Below, in pieces: positions 8,280-17,204 of a stretch of DNA of 30,817 nt. Each line of letters begins with the position of its first letter. Position 1 is the first letter of the stretch. The position numbers were made by a program, and so were the translations under genes. The notes under the pieces were generated by a model. It saw only the letters and a list, made by a program, of their open reading frames with translations, was not told the origin of the DNA and made no database searches. Source of the stretch: Archangium sp. GTDB lineage: Bacteria; Myxococcota; Myxococcia; Myxococcales; Myxococcaceae. Location of the stretch: the NCBI GenBank assembly GCA_016793585.1, contig JAEUJR010001085.1, positions 1 through 30,817 on the forward strand. Reading direction: 5' to 3'.

Positions 8280-8870
8280 ATGACGAAGACGACGTTGCTC
8301 GAGCGGCGCATGGCGAAGCCGAAGACGCGCGCCGACGCGAAAGAGACCCAGGAGCGGCGGCTGCTGCTGGCCATGGCTCAGCTCGTCGGTCGCAACGGGT
8401 ACGCCCAGACGAGCATCGCGCAGGTCATCGAGCGGGCGGGCGTGTCTCGCAAGACGTTCTACGCGTTCTTCACCGACAAAGAGGCGTGCTTCCTTCAGGC
8501 GTACGCGCAGCTGTCGGGCCTGCTCATCGACGCGCTGGTCGCGCAGGGCCACGAGGCCGAAGGTGAAGACCGCATCGAGGCGCAGCTGCGGCAGTACCTC
8601 GAGACGCTGGCGAGAGACCCGCTCGTGGCGCGCGCATTCATCGTCGAGGTGTTGTCTGCCGGCCCGAAGGCACTGGCGGCGCGTGAAGCCGTGAACCGTC
8701 AGTTCGCCGACCTGGTGTTCACGCACACGTCAGACGATGCGCTGGTGCGAAAGGCCATCATCGGCGGCGTGAACGACGTCGTCGTCGGCGCGCTGCTCGC
8801 GGGAGAGACCGACTTCGTCTCGCTGCTGCCGAAGCTGACCCGCTTCGTGACGCGCCGGTGGACGGCCTGA
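8280..8870 (+). CDS. TetR/AcrR family transcriptional regulator
   Basis: 196 residues. The N-terminal three-helix DNA-binding domain covers about 22-70, with the helix-turn-helix at about 44-63 (TSIAQVIERAGVSRKTFYAF), a textbook TetR sequence, followed by TDKEACF. The C-terminal ligand and dimer domain is variable. The ATG at 8280 has GGAG upstream; Met11 (8310) is a possible alternative start. The regulator is divergent from the NTF2-like/hydrolase unit and probably represses it and itself through the palindrome at 8224. The inducer is unknown. It is convergent with the helicase-nuclease gene, stop to stop in TGATCA. Confidence 0.93.
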   Translation: MTKTTLLERRMAKPKTRADAKETQERRLLLAMAQLVGRNGYAQTSIAQVIERAGVSRKTFYAFFTDKEACFLQAYAQLSGLLIDALVAQGHEAEGEDRIEAQLRQYLETLARDPLVARAFIVEVLSAGPKALAAREAVNRQFADLVFTHTSDDALVRKAIIGGVNDVVVGALLAGETDFVSLLPKLTRFVTRRWTA

Positions 8871-11800
8871 TCAGACGCGAAGAATGAACCCGCTCACGGC
8901 CTGGCCGGTCGCGCGCTGAATCGCCGCGATGTACGCCTGCGTCTGCGCCTCGTACTTGCCGAGTGACTCGTCGATGGACTCGTCGGTCTTGAACTCGACC
9001 ACGACCCAGCCGTCTTCCGTCTCGTACGCGAGGTCGATGACCCCCTCGACGATGGTGCCGTCCTGCAGATGGTCGACCAGCGTCGCTTCACGTCGCACCT
9101 GCTTCGCCTCACGCGCGGCGTGGAACAGGCGATGCGCGAGCGCGGCTTCGACGGCCTCGGTCGCGGCCTTCACCTCGGCGTCGGGCGCACGCAACGAGCG
9201 CCCAATCACCTCGACGATGCCCGTCACCACGGCGCGCGTCGCGTCGAGCGGCACGGTCGCGAGGCACGCGTGCACCAGCTCGCCGAACCGTCGCCCGCTC
9301 GGCCGGCCCGCGCGCGGAGCGACCGTCTGCTCCACCGGCACGGCGCCCGACACTTCCGGTGCAGGCAGGTCGCGCGCCACGACGACCTTCATGCTGGGCA
9401 GCGCGCTGTTGGCAACGGCTTCACCACGCTCCAGCTTCCATGCCTCGTACTCGGCGATGCTCTTCGGGCCTTCGACGTCGTCTTCGCGCAGCGCCTCATC
9501 GGCCTCGAGCCCCGACGCGTCTTCTTTGTTCAGCTTCAGCACGCGCGGGTCGAACCAGACGACGCCATTCTTGCCCGACTCGGCGCGATGCAGGCCGGGC
9601 TTCGGCACCTCGAGCGGCAGCGGCCCATCACGGTCGACGATGACGTCGTGCCCGAAGGTGGGGCAGCCGGGCGCGGGCTTCGGGTCGTGCGCGCGCTCCT
9701 TCGACGGGTAGAGCGACGGGTAGAGCACCTCGGTCCAACTGTCTTTGAAGCGCTTCTCGCTGCACACGGGCACCACGAGCAGGTCCTTCGCGCGGGTGGC
9801 GGCGACGTAGCTCAAGCGCAGCGTCTCTTCGTTGTCGCGGCTGACGGCCTCGTGTTCGTGCTCTCGCAGCTCCGACGGCACACAGCCCGCCAGCGGGTGC
9901 ACCCAGAGCCCGCGCTCGGGGTCGACCCAGTGCGACGGCTCCACGCGCGCGGCGTTGGCGGTCGGCTCGGCGAGAATCACGACGGGAAACTCGAGGCCCT
10001 TCGCGGCGTGCACCGTCATCATGCGCACGCCCTCGAGGCCCTGCTCGACGAGCGGCGCGTCGGGCGCTTCACCTTCTTCGGCTTCTGCTTCGAGCGACTC
10101 CACCACCTCGCGGAACGAGGTCGACCGCCGCTCGTGCCGGCGTGACACCTCGGCGAGCTGCAGCACGTTCGCCAGCGCTTGCGCGCCCGCCCTCCAGAAC
10201 GCCACACCCGCATGCGCCCGCGTCGCTTCGAGCAGGTGATGCAGCGTCGCCGCCACGGGCCGCTCGTTGCGTTCGCGGTGCAGCTCCATCAGCACCTCGA
10301 GCGCGGCGACCACGTCGACGAAGGCGGGGTCGGGCAGGGCTTTGACGTCGAACGGCCGCAGCGGGTGCAGCTTGCCCACCTCGCTCTTGAACGCGAACAG
10401 CACCTCGTCGGTGAGCGCGAAGAAGGGCCCGCGCAGCGTCGCGTAGACCGACAGCTCGTCGTCAGGGCGGTCGATTGCGAAGAGCGCCGTGCGCAGCGCC
10501 ATCACCTCTTCACGGTGATGAAACGAGCGCCCACCCACCAGCACGTGCGGCACCTTGCGCGCCTCGAGCGCCTGCGCGTACGGCCGCGGCACGTCGACGC
10601 TGCCCCACCGCCGCAGCCGCTTGAACAGAATGCAGACGTGGCGCGGAGCCACCGGCACCTTCTGCCCGTCTTCCTCCACCACCCAGCCGCTCGACGTCAC
10701 CAGCCACTCGATGAAGGCGCCCACGACGTCGGGCACGCTCTTCTCGACGGCGTCCTTCGTCACCTTGCCCTTCGCGCTGAACGGGTACGCAGCGGGCAGG
10801 GCGAGCAGTGACGGCTGCTCCTTGTTCGGCTCACGCCACTCGCCCAGCGCGACGTACTGCGCCTGGTGGTCGCCCTTCATCACCGGCGCGAAGGCGGCGT
10901 TCACCGCTGCCTGAATGCCCGGTGTGCTGCGGAAGCTCGTCGACAGGAACTCCACCTTCGCGCCGTGCTTCGCGAGGTGCGCCTTCACGCGGTGGTACAA
11001 GAGAATGTCGGCGCGGCGAAACCGGTACACGCTCTGCTTCGGGTCACCGACGACGAAGAGCTTCCCCGGCACCGGCGTCGTCTCGTACGGCTCGCTCACC
11101 GACGGGTCCGACGAGGCGAGCAGCAACACGACTTCGCTCTGCAGCGGGTCCGTGTCCTGGAACTCGTCGATGAAGAGATGGGTGAAGCGTTGCTGCAATG
11201 ACTCGCGCACCGAGCGGTGCCGCTGCAGCAGGTTTCGCGTCAGCAGCAGCAGGTCGACGAAGTCGAGCACGCCAGCGCGGTCTTTCTCGACTTCGTACTG
11301 CGCGACGACTGGCGCGAGCTCGAGGTGCAGCAGCGCGGCGAGGTCGGCGTCACAGCGACGCACCACGTCCTGCAAGGCGCTCCAGGCTTCGTCACGCACG
11401 GCCGAGAGCAGGGCTTCGGTGCGGCCGTTCGAGAACGAGACGCCCCACGGCTTCGACTCCCACTCGAACCGGCTGCTGCCGAGGTCGCGCAGCTGGGCCT
11501 CGAGCCCGTCGTGGTCGCGCGGAGAGACGGACTCGCGGTGGTCGAGGTCAGAGAGGAAGCGCTTCACCTTCTGCAGCAGGTCGTAGAAGCCGCTGCCACG
11601 GTCGCCCTTGAGGCGCACGTGCGGCGCGTGGTCGGCGAAGGCTCGCAGCGCGGCGACACCGGCGTCGAGCGAGGCGATGCGGTCGAGCGGGTCGCGTCTC
11701 CACGGCGCGGCGAAGTCACGGTGCTCGATGAGCTGCTGCGCGGCGCGGAACAAGACGAGGCGGGGCGGCTCGGCGTCGCGGCCACGGCCCTTGCGACGGA

Positions 11801-12284
11801 GCGCCCGGCGAACGCCCTCGGGCTGCGTCTGCAGCAGCTGCTGAAACGTGCGGGTGAACGCGTTCTGCTGCAGCGCCTCGGCGTCACCTTCGGCCGCGAC
11901 CTCGAAGAGCGGGTCGACCTCTGCCTCCACGGGGTACTCGCGCAGCAGGTCGGCGCAGAGCCCGTGAATGGTGCCGATGCGGGCCACCTCGAGCTCCTCC
12001 AGCGCGACGGTGAGCAGCCGCCGCTCCTCGGCTTCGGTCGCCGCGTCGCGCGCTTTCTCGAGCCGGGTGCGCAGCCGCAGCTTCATCTCGCCCGCGGCCT
12101 TCTCGGTGAAGGTGACCGAGATGAGCTGCTCGAGGCGCGCGCGGCCCTTCTTCACCAGCTGCACGATGCGCTCGACGAGCACCGTCGTCTTGCCCGTGCC
12201 CGCCGCCGCCTCGACGACGAAGGTGCTGTCGAGGTCGTCGAGCAGCCGGCCGCGAACGTCGGCGTCTCCCGGCTGCTTCGTCAC
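8871..12284 (-). CDS. AddA/RecB-like UvrD-family helicase with C-terminal PD-(D/E)XK nuclease
   Basis: 1137 residues. Superfamily 1A helicase motifs appear in order: Walker A AAAGTGKTT (26-34), VLDFVDLLLLTRNLL, Walker B and motif II DEFQDTDPLQ (Asp373), motif III VGDPKQSVYRFRR (about 411-423), motif V MTVHAAKGLEFPVV and motif VI LSYVAATRAKDLLVV (about 820). The C-terminus carries a RecB-type nuclease with GVIDLAY and VVVEFKTD (about 1078-1100). From family knowledge this is a double-strand-break repair enzyme that unwinds and resects DNA, normally with an AddB or RecC/RecD partner; no partner gene lies in this window. The GTG start at 12284 overlaps the stop of the lipoprotein gene by 4 bases, so translation is probably coupled although the functions seem unrelated. 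Confidence 0.9.
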   Translation of the reverse strand: MTKQPGDADVRGRLLDDLDSTFVVEAAAGTGKTTVLVERIVQLVKKGRARLEQLISVTFTEKAAGEMKLRLRTRLEKARDAATEAEERRLLTVALEELEVARIGTIHGLCADLLREYPVEAEVDPLFEVAAEGDAEALQQNAFTRTFQQLLQTQPEGVRRALRRKGRGRDAEPPRLVLFRAAQQLIEHRDFAAPWRRDPLDRIASLDAGVAALRAFADHAPHVRLKGDRGSGFYDLLQKVKRFLSDLDHRESVSPRDHDGLEAQLRDLGSSRFEWESKPWGVSFSNGRTEALLSAVRDEAWSALQDVVRRCDADLAALLHLELAPVVAQYEVEKDRAGVLDFVDLLLLTRNLLQRHRSVRESLQQRFTHLFIDEFQDTDPLQSEVVLLLASSDPSVSEPYETTPVPGKLFVVGDPKQSVYRFRRADILLYHRVKAHLAKHGAKVEFLSTSFRSTPGIQAAVNAAFAPVMKGDHQAQYVALGEWREPNKEQPSLLALPAAYPFSAKGKVTKDAVEKSVPDVVGAFIEWLVTSSGWVVEEDGQKVPVAPRHVCILFKRLRRWGSVDVPRPYAQALEARKVPHVLVGGRSFHHREEVMALRTALFAIDRPDDELSVYATLRGPFFALTDEVLFAFKSEVGKLHPLRPFDVKALPDPAFVDVVAALEVLMELHRERNERPVAATLHHLLEATRAHAGVAFWRAGAQALANVLQLAEVSRRHERRSTSFREVVESLEAEAEEGEAPDAPLVEQGLEGVRMMTVHAAKGLEFPVVILAEPTANAARVEPSHWVDPERGLWVHPLAGCVPSELREHEHEAVSRDNEETLRLSYVAATRAKDLLVVPVCSEKRFKDSWTEVLYPSLYPSKERAHDPKPAPGCPTFGHDVIVDRDGPLPLEVPKPGLHRAESGKNGVVWFDPRVLKLNKEDASGLEADEALREDDVEGPKSIAEYEAWKLERGEAVANSALPSMKVVVARDLPAPEVSGAVPVEQTVAPRAGRPSGRRFGELVHACLATVPLDATRAVVTGIVEVIGRSLRAPDAEVKAATEAVEAALAHRLFHAAREAKQVRREATLVDHLQDGTIVEGVIDLAYETEDGWVVVEFKTDESIDESLGKYEAQTQAYIAAIQRATGQAVSGFILRV

Positions 12285-13456
12285 CGCACACCCCGGTACA
12301 AGGCGCGCTGGCCCGACGAGGTCTCGCCGATGACGAACACCTCGTTGGGGCTCGAGACCCAGATGGCGTCGGCCGAGAGGATGAGCGGGGGCGCGGGTTG
12401 CAGCGCCGAGAGCCCGCCATCAGCGAAGCGCAGAAAGGGAGGGCCACCCATCGAGCGGCCGACGGCGAGGAACTCGTGGTCATCGATGGCGGCCACGCCG
12501 TAGAGGTCGGTGCCGGTGAGGCCGGGGAGCAGCGACGTCCACGTGCCCGAGGCCTCTCGGCGCGCGAGTCGATAGCCGCCCTGCGTGCCCACGAGCAGCC
12601 CGTCGGTCACCGTGCCGCCGTCGAAGGTGAGCGCGACCCACTGCCAACGGGCCGTGCCCTGACCTGCGAGGTCGATGGGCTGCGGCGCGGCTCCGCCGTT
12701 GACGACCTTCGACACGCCCAGCGCCCCCGAGACCCAGACGTCTCCGTTCGGAGCGACGACGCAGTTGCGCACGTTGCCGACCCCGAGCGAGGTGGTGACG
12801 CGGCTCCACGCGCCGTTCGTGTACTGCAGCAGAATGCCCTCGAGCGAGGTGCCGACCGCGACCGCGAACACCTGGTCGTCTTCGCCGCACACACCGAGGA
12901 ACCACTCGGTGCCGATGGTCGAGGTCTTGAACACGTAGTTCGAGCCGACGGTGCAGTTGGCCTCGCAGACGTACGAGCCGTTGCGGTTGCCCGTCACCCA
13001 GACCTTGCCCGAGGGCGAGACATAGATGTCTGCCGCCTCGAGGAAAGTGAAGCCCTGCACCCGCTGCAGCGAGGAGCCCGTGGTGTGGAGCAGCTCGCCC
13101 GTGAAGGTGACGGCGTAGACATCGGCGCCGCGCGCCGAGACGGACTGCACGGCGACGCCACCAGGGTACGAGATGGCGCCCCAGGTGAACGAGCGTGTCG
13201 CCGCCGAGCCTCCCGCAGCGCTCCCGCCGGCCGCGACGCCACCAGCGGCTCCGTTGCCCCCTCCTGCGCTGGTGCCACCTGCGGCTGAACCACCAGCGCT
13301 CGCGGCGCCACCTCCGCTGCCGCCTCCGGTCGTCACGAAGCCGCCAGCCGAACCTCCGGCGGTCGAAGCGCCAGCGTCGGAGCCGGCGTCAGCACGAAAG
13401 GGAGTGATGGGGCTGCACGCGAGGCACAGCGCACAGGCGAAGAGAAGGCGACGCAC
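12281..13456 (-). CDS. lipoprotein with Gly/Ser/Ala-rich linker and beta-propeller-like domain
   Basis: 391 residues. It starts MRRLLFACALCLACS with lipobox L-C-L-A-C (Cys14). Residues ~22-90 are a Gly-Gly-Ser-Ala linker after Asp-Ala-Gly, a hallmark of myxobacterial surface lipoproteins. The rest (about 90-391) has repeated short segments of the kind VxAxGxDVYAV, IYVSPSGKVWVTG, VVAPNGDVWVSG, WVSSPNEVFVIG at ~45-residue spacing, which fits blades of a beta-propeller. It is predicted to be anchored in the outer membrane; the function is unknown. It is first of a two-gene unit with the helicase-nuclease, joined by a GTGA overlap. Confidence 0.8.
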   Translation of the reverse strand: MRRLLFACALCLACSPITPFRADAGSDAGASTAGGSAGGFVTTGGGSGGGAASAGGSAAGGTSAGGGNGAAGGVAAGGSAAGGSAATRSFTWGAISYPGGVAVQSVSARGADVYAVTFTGELLHTTGSSLQRVQGFTFLEAADIYVSPSGKVWVTGNRNGSYVCEANCTVGSNYVFKTSTIGTEWFLGVCGEDDQVFAVAVGTSLEGILLQYTNGAWSRVTTSLGVGNVRNCVVAPNGDVWVSGALGVSKVVNGGAAPQPIDLAGQGTARWQWVALTFDGGTVTDGLLVGTQGGYRLARREASGTWTSLLPGLTGTDLYGVAAIDDHEFLAVGRSMGGPPFLRFADGGLSALQPAPPLILSADAIWVSSPNEVFVIGETSSGQRALYRGVR

Positions 13457-13574
13457 TGCGACGGTCTACCATGCACTCACGCCGCGTCGGAGCGGCCGAG
13501 CGACACCATCGAGCACGAGACGACGAGCACCGCGGTGCTGGGAGACGTGGCGTGCGCCTCGCCCGCAGCGCGCT

Positions 13575-14009
13575 TCACTTCTTCTCGCTGCCGAACATGG
13601 CGATGAAGGCGTCACCGAGCTGCTTCTTCTCGGCGTCGGTCAGCTTCGCCTCTGCGTGCATGGCGACGTAGCCGCCCATTGGCATCTCGCCTTCGCGCAG
13701 CTCTTCTTCGGCATCTTTCGCGTGCTTCTGCGGCCGGTCGAACTCCGAGAAGTTCAGCTCGTGCCGCCCTTCGTCGACGTGGTGCTGCACCAGCCACGAG
13801 ACGGGCGCGACGTTCGAGTAGCCCGGCCACTTCGTCTCGTTGCTGTGGCAATCGAAGCAGGCGCGAACGGCGAGCGCGCGCACTTCGGGCGACGTCCACT
13901 GCGGCTCGGCCTTCACCGGTGGGTTCGTGTGGTCGCGGCCGTACGGCACCAGCTGCATGACGACGAAAACGCCGACCAAGCCTCCGAGAAGCTTCACGTT
14001 CCTGGACAT
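13575..14009 (-). CDS. haem-binding domain protein (Haem_bd type), membrane-anchored
   Basis: 144 residues. An N-terminal anchor helix (VKLLGGLVGVFVVMQLV) is followed by the family pattern HTNPPV, SPEVRALAVRACFDCHSNETKWPGYSNVAPVSW and NFSEF. The single haem motif CxxCH is at 51-55. Such proteins face the periplasm and bind one c-type haem; they often sit beside other cytochromes, as here. It is divergent from the barrel-like/cytochrome operon across 132 bp, suggesting joint control of a small electron-transfer locus. The start at 14009 has only a weak Shine-Dalgarno but gives the expected N-terminus. Confidence 0.9.
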   Translation of the reverse strand: MSRNVKLLGGLVGVFVVMQLVPYGRDHTNPPVKAEPQWTSPEVRALAVRACFDCHSNETKWPGYSNVAPVSWLVQHHVDEGRHELNFSEFDRPQKHAKDAEEELREGEMPMGGYVAMHAEAKLTDAEKKQLGDAFIAMFGSEKK

Positions 14010-14141
14010 GGGCGTTCAAAACCGCACTCGGCGCCGCGACGCCAGCGCAGAAATGCAGCCATGGTTCGTTGCCGCAGCTTCGAGAAGCGATCCACCGCGG
14101 CGAATTTGAACGGGCCCTGCCCATTCGGGAACCACCGCGGC

Positions 14142-14738
14142 ATGAACAACCGCTGCGTCTTCATGGCCGTGATGATGATCAGTGCAGTGAGCCTCGCCGA
14201 GACCGTCGAAGTCACGACACCGGCGAACCGCAGCCCCTTCACGCGAACGTTCGGGCTCGGCGCGTACGCGACGGGGTGGGCCGGTGCGTACGGCGGCGGC
14301 GGCGGCGGTGGCCGCATTCGCTACGAGGCGTTTCCCTTTCTCGGGCTCGACCTGTTCGGTGAAGCGCTCATCGTTCCCGTCGCGCACGGGCTGCGGCACG
14401 ACCACCCCATCGGCTTCAACCTGTTCGTGCCGTTCCGCGTCGGGCAGGTGGTGCGCCTGCGGCCCCTGTTGGGCATGTGCGTGACGGCGAGCTTCTTTCA
14501 CCCCGAAGAGCCGGGCGCTCCACGGGCCGACACGATTCTCGTCGGCGCCCACGCGGGTGGAGGCCTCGAGCTCGCGCTGCACGACCGGCTGTCGTTCTTC
14601 CTCGAGGCCAAGGCGGTGGCGTGGTTCGGCAATGACCGCTCGGTGCAGGGGTGGACGGGCGTCGTCGGCGGAGACGTGAAGCCGTTTCTGCTCGGTCAGG
14701 CGCAGCTCGGGTTCACCTTTCATCTCGGCGGCGCGTGA
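14142..14738 (+). CDS. small exported protein, probable outer-membrane beta-barrel
   Basis: 198 residues from the ATG at 14142; ATG 14166 (Met9) is an alternative. A signal peptide MNNRCVFMAVMMISAVSLAE is followed by alternating strands rich in Gly and aromatic residues, a seven-glycine run (GAYGGGGGGGRIRYEA), and an ending QAQLGFTFHLGGA that is barrel-like although it lacks a C-terminal aromatic residue. The length fits an eight-stranded barrel. The function is unknown. Its stop overlaps the GTG of the multihaem lipoprotein (GTGA), so the two are translationally coupled and may work together. Open codons upstream of 14142 in this frame are antisense to the lipoprotein and haem-protein genes and are not part of it. 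Confidence 0.75.
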   Translation: MNNRCVFMAVMMISAVSLAETVEVTTPANRSPFTRTFGLGAYATGWAGAYGGGGGGGRIRYEAFPFLGLDLFGEALIVPVAHGLRHDHPIGFNLFVPFRVGQVVRLRPLLGMCVTASFFHPEEPGAPRADTILVGAHAGGGLELALHDRLSFFLEAKAVAWFGNDRSVQGWTGVVGGDVKPFLLGQAQLGFTFHLGGA

Positions 14739-15730
14739 GAGCGCTCGGGCTCGTGCTGTTGGCCGGGTGTGGAGCCGGCGCTCCGCACGCGGCGGGCTCG
14801 GCGTTCTGCGGAAGCTGTCACGTCGAACAACACGCGGGCTGGAGCGCTTCTGGCCACGCGCGCAGCACGACGTCTCCCGTCTTCCAGGCGTTGTTGCCGA
14901 AGGTCGAGCAGGCATGGGGTGCTTCGGCGAAGGCGCGGTGTGTGGCGTGCCACGCGCCCGGCCACGCGGACGAAGCGCGCATCACGTGTGTGAGCTGTCA
15001 CGCTGCCGTCGGCAATCGCGGCGAGAAGAATGGCGCGCTCGTGGTCGACGTGGAGCAGCCGCTTTCGTCGCGCGCGAAGTCGTTCACGAACGCGGCGCAC
15101 GAGGTGGCTCCGCGCGGGTTGTTGACGAACGCGTCGCTGTGCGGAACCTGTCACGAGGTGCACGGCCCGGGCTTGTTCGACGAGCGCACGTTGACCGAGT
15201 TCCGCGCGACGGGCGGCGACGACTCCTGTCTGTCTTGTCACGAAGCCGCAGGCCATCGTTTCGCCGGCGTCGACCCTGCGTGGGAAGAATCAGCCGAGGT
15301 GCGCGCGCAGGCCGATGCGCTCGCCCGCGCGTTGTGGCGGAAGGGCCTCGAGCTGTCGGTGGTGGAAGGCGAGAGCGACGTCGTCATCACGGTGAAGAAC
15401 GTGACGAGACACGCCGTGCCGACGGGCGTGGCGATGCTGCGGGACGTGTGGGTCGACGTCGAGGTCGATGGTGAGCGCCACGAGGTGATGAACCTGCGCG
15501 CGAAGACGCTGCGCGATGGGCTCGAGGTGCCGCTCATCACCGATGCGAAGGAGGTCGTCTCAGGTGCGCTCGAGGCGGGCGCCACCCGTTCCGTCACGGT
15601 GGCACGCCCGACGCGTGTGGTGCTCCGTGCTCGCGCGGTTCGTGCCGACGTTCTCGAGGCGCTGGCGGTCGATGGCGCGGCCGTGACGACGCACGACCTC
15701 TCGGTGGTCGACCTTCCTCGCCGAAGGTGA
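14735..15730 (+). CDS. five-haem cytochrome c lipoprotein (cytochrome c554-like)
   Basis: 331 residues from the GTG at 14735, which overlaps the preceding stop (GTGA). The signal VRALGLVLLAGC has lipobox L-A-G-C (Cys12). Five CxxCH motifs are visible: CGSCH (25-29), CVACH (69-73), CVSCH (85-89), CGTCH (about 136-140) and CLSCH (about 165-169). The first is followed by the W..S.HA pattern of the cytochrome c554/c' family. The C-terminal ~150 residues form a beta-rich domain without haem motifs (VVITVKNVTRHAVPTGV). The protein is probably attached to the outer membrane and moves electrons; the redox partner is unknown. Starting further upstream would remove the lipobox from the N-terminus. Confidence 0.9.
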   Translation: MRALGLVLLAGCGAGAPHAAGSAFCGSCHVEQHAGWSASGHARSTTSPVFQALLPKVEQAWGASAKARCVACHAPGHADEARITCVSCHAAVGNRGEKNGALVVDVEQPLSSRAKSFTNAAHEVAPRGLLTNASLCGTCHEVHGPGLFDERTLTEFRATGGDDSCLSCHEAAGHRFAGVDPAWEESAEVRAQADALARALWRKGLELSVVEGESDVVITVKNVTRHAVPTGVAMLRDVWVDVEVDGERHEVMNLRAKTLRDGLEVPLITDAKEVVSGALEAGATRSVTVARPTRVVLRARAVRADVLEALAVDGAAVTTHDLSVVDLPRRR

Positions 15731-15754
15731 CCAGACCGGTGTAGTCCGCGTGCC

Positions 15755-17194
15755 GTGACGACGGTGGGGTTCAGAGTGCTCGCGCTGGGGCTCGCGGCGT
15801 TGGCGATGGCGCCTTTGCGGCACGAGTTTCCGCCCATCACCGACTTCCCCGAGCACGCAGCCACCATCGCGACGCTCTCGGATGTATGGACGAACGGGCC
15901 CCTCTCGGCCTGGTACGAGCTCGACTTCGTTCACACGCAGTACTGGCTGATGGCCGTGCTGGGAGCGTTGCTCGCTCCGCTCGTCGGTGGACCAGTCGCA
16001 GCGCTGAAGGTGTTGCTGGTGCTGTCGTCGGTCGGCCTCGTCGCGGCGCTGATGCGCCTGGCGAAGACGTTCGAACTCGATGAGCGGTTGGCGCTGGTGG
16101 CGATTCCGTTGCTCTGGTCGCGGCCGTTCACGCTCGGGTTCATTCCGTTCGTGATGGCGGCGCCGTTGGTGGCGTGGGCATTGGCAGAGGTCGGTGGCGT
16201 CGTCGCTCCGTCGCGCCGCGCGCACGTGCTCGTCGCAGCGCTCTCGCTCGCGGTCTTCTTTCTCAACCTCGCCTCGGTGGTGTGGCTCGGCGTCGCTGCG
16301 GTGGCAGTCATCGCGACGCGGAACTTCGAGTGGCGTCGGCTCATCGGGTTGGGCGCGCTGGTAGTGCCTGTCGTTGCGTGGCTCGTCTTCAGCAACGTCA
16401 CGAACGTCGATTCGTCGCGCTTCGCCGTCTCGATGGAGGGCCGCTGGTGGTCGCCGAAGCACCTGTTGCTCGAGGCGCCGTCGTGGCTCACCGACCGCTG
16501 GAGCGGAGACCTCGACGTCGTGTTGCTCGGCGTGCTGTTGCTCTCGGTCGTGGCGCTCGCTGAGGCGAGGTCGATTTCCCGGCCAGGTCTCGCGTTGTTC
16601 CTCTCGACTGCGGCGCTGACGCTGGTGCTCCCGTTCGAGCGCGGCTGGCTCTGGGGGCTCTCGACGCGCTTCCTTCCCGTGACGCTGATGCTCGCTCCGT
16701 TCGTGTGGAACAAGCGGGCGCGCGCGGTGGTCGTCGTCGCCTTCGGAGTCGTCGGGTTGATCAGCTCGTGGAACGTCGAACGGCACGTCTCGCAGGCGCA
16801 GGAAGAACTTCGCGGGGGGGCGCTGTTGAAAGAGCTGCCCGTCGGGAAGCGCGTGCTGCAGCTCACGTTCGACGATGCTTCGTCAGTGGTGAACGACTCC
16901 ATCGTGAGCCACGCGAGCGCGTACCACCGCGTGTGGAATCACGGCGCGAACGAGCCGTCGTTCGTCGACCTGCCGCAGTCGGTGGTGCGCTACCGCGAAG
17001 GCAAGGCGCCGTGGATGCGGCCGTGGCCCTGGGAGTTCAAGCCAAACGAGTACGACAACGCGCGTGAAGGGCCGCACTACGACTTCGTGCTGACGAGAGG
17101 GCAGGGTGCGGCGTTTCCACCGGCTGCCGGAACAGAAGGTCCGTCGTGGACGTTGCTGCGGGAGTCGGGAGCGTGGCGGCTGTACTCCCGCTGA
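15755..17194 (+). CDS. polytopic membrane protein, GT-C glycosyltransferase-like
   Basis: 479 residues from a GTG start. About ten hydrophobic helices span residues 5-340 and a soluble C-terminal domain covers about 345-479. The first outer loop carries PITDFPEHAATIATL, like the acidic D-x-P-x-H loop of GT-C-fold integral membrane proteins that use polyprenyl-linked sugars. That resemblance is the only basis for the family call; donor and acceptor are unknown, and the protein could be a non-enzymatic relative. It starts 24 bp after the cytochrome gene, and its stop overlaps the Shine-Dalgarno of the next gene, so all are in one operon. Confidence 0.7.
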   Translation: MTTVGFRVLALGLAALAMAPLRHEFPPITDFPEHAATIATLSDVWTNGPLSAWYELDFVHTQYWLMAVLGALLAPLVGGPVAALKVLLVLSSVGLVAALMRLAKTFELDERLALVAIPLLWSRPFTLGFIPFVMAAPLVAWALAEVGGVVAPSRRAHVLVAALSLAVFFLNLASVVWLGVAAVAVIATRNFEWRRLIGLGALVVPVVAWLVFSNVTNVDSSRFAVSMEGRWWSPKHLLLEAPSWLTDRWSGDLDVVLLGVLLLSVVALAEARSISRPGLALFLSTAALTLVLPFERGWLWGLSTRFLPVTLMLAPFVWNKRARAVVVVAFGVVGLISSWNVERHVSQAQEELRGGALLKELPVGKRVLQLTFDDASSVVNDSIVSHASAYHRVWNHGANEPSFVDLPQSVVRYREGKAPWMRPWPWEFKPNEYDNAREGPHYDFVLTRGQGAAFPPAAGTEGPSWTLLRESGAWRLYSR

Positions 17195-17204
17195 AGGAGC
17201 GCGC

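Noticed and set aside
13173..14141. Upstream extension of the plus-strand frame ending at 14738
   Set aside because: It runs antisense through the Gly-rich lipoprotein and haem-binding genes; the signal peptide at 14142 marks the true start.
15560..16786. 408-codon minus-strand open frame
   Set aside because: Arg/His/Glu-rich low-complexity shadow of the cytochrome and GT-C-like genes.
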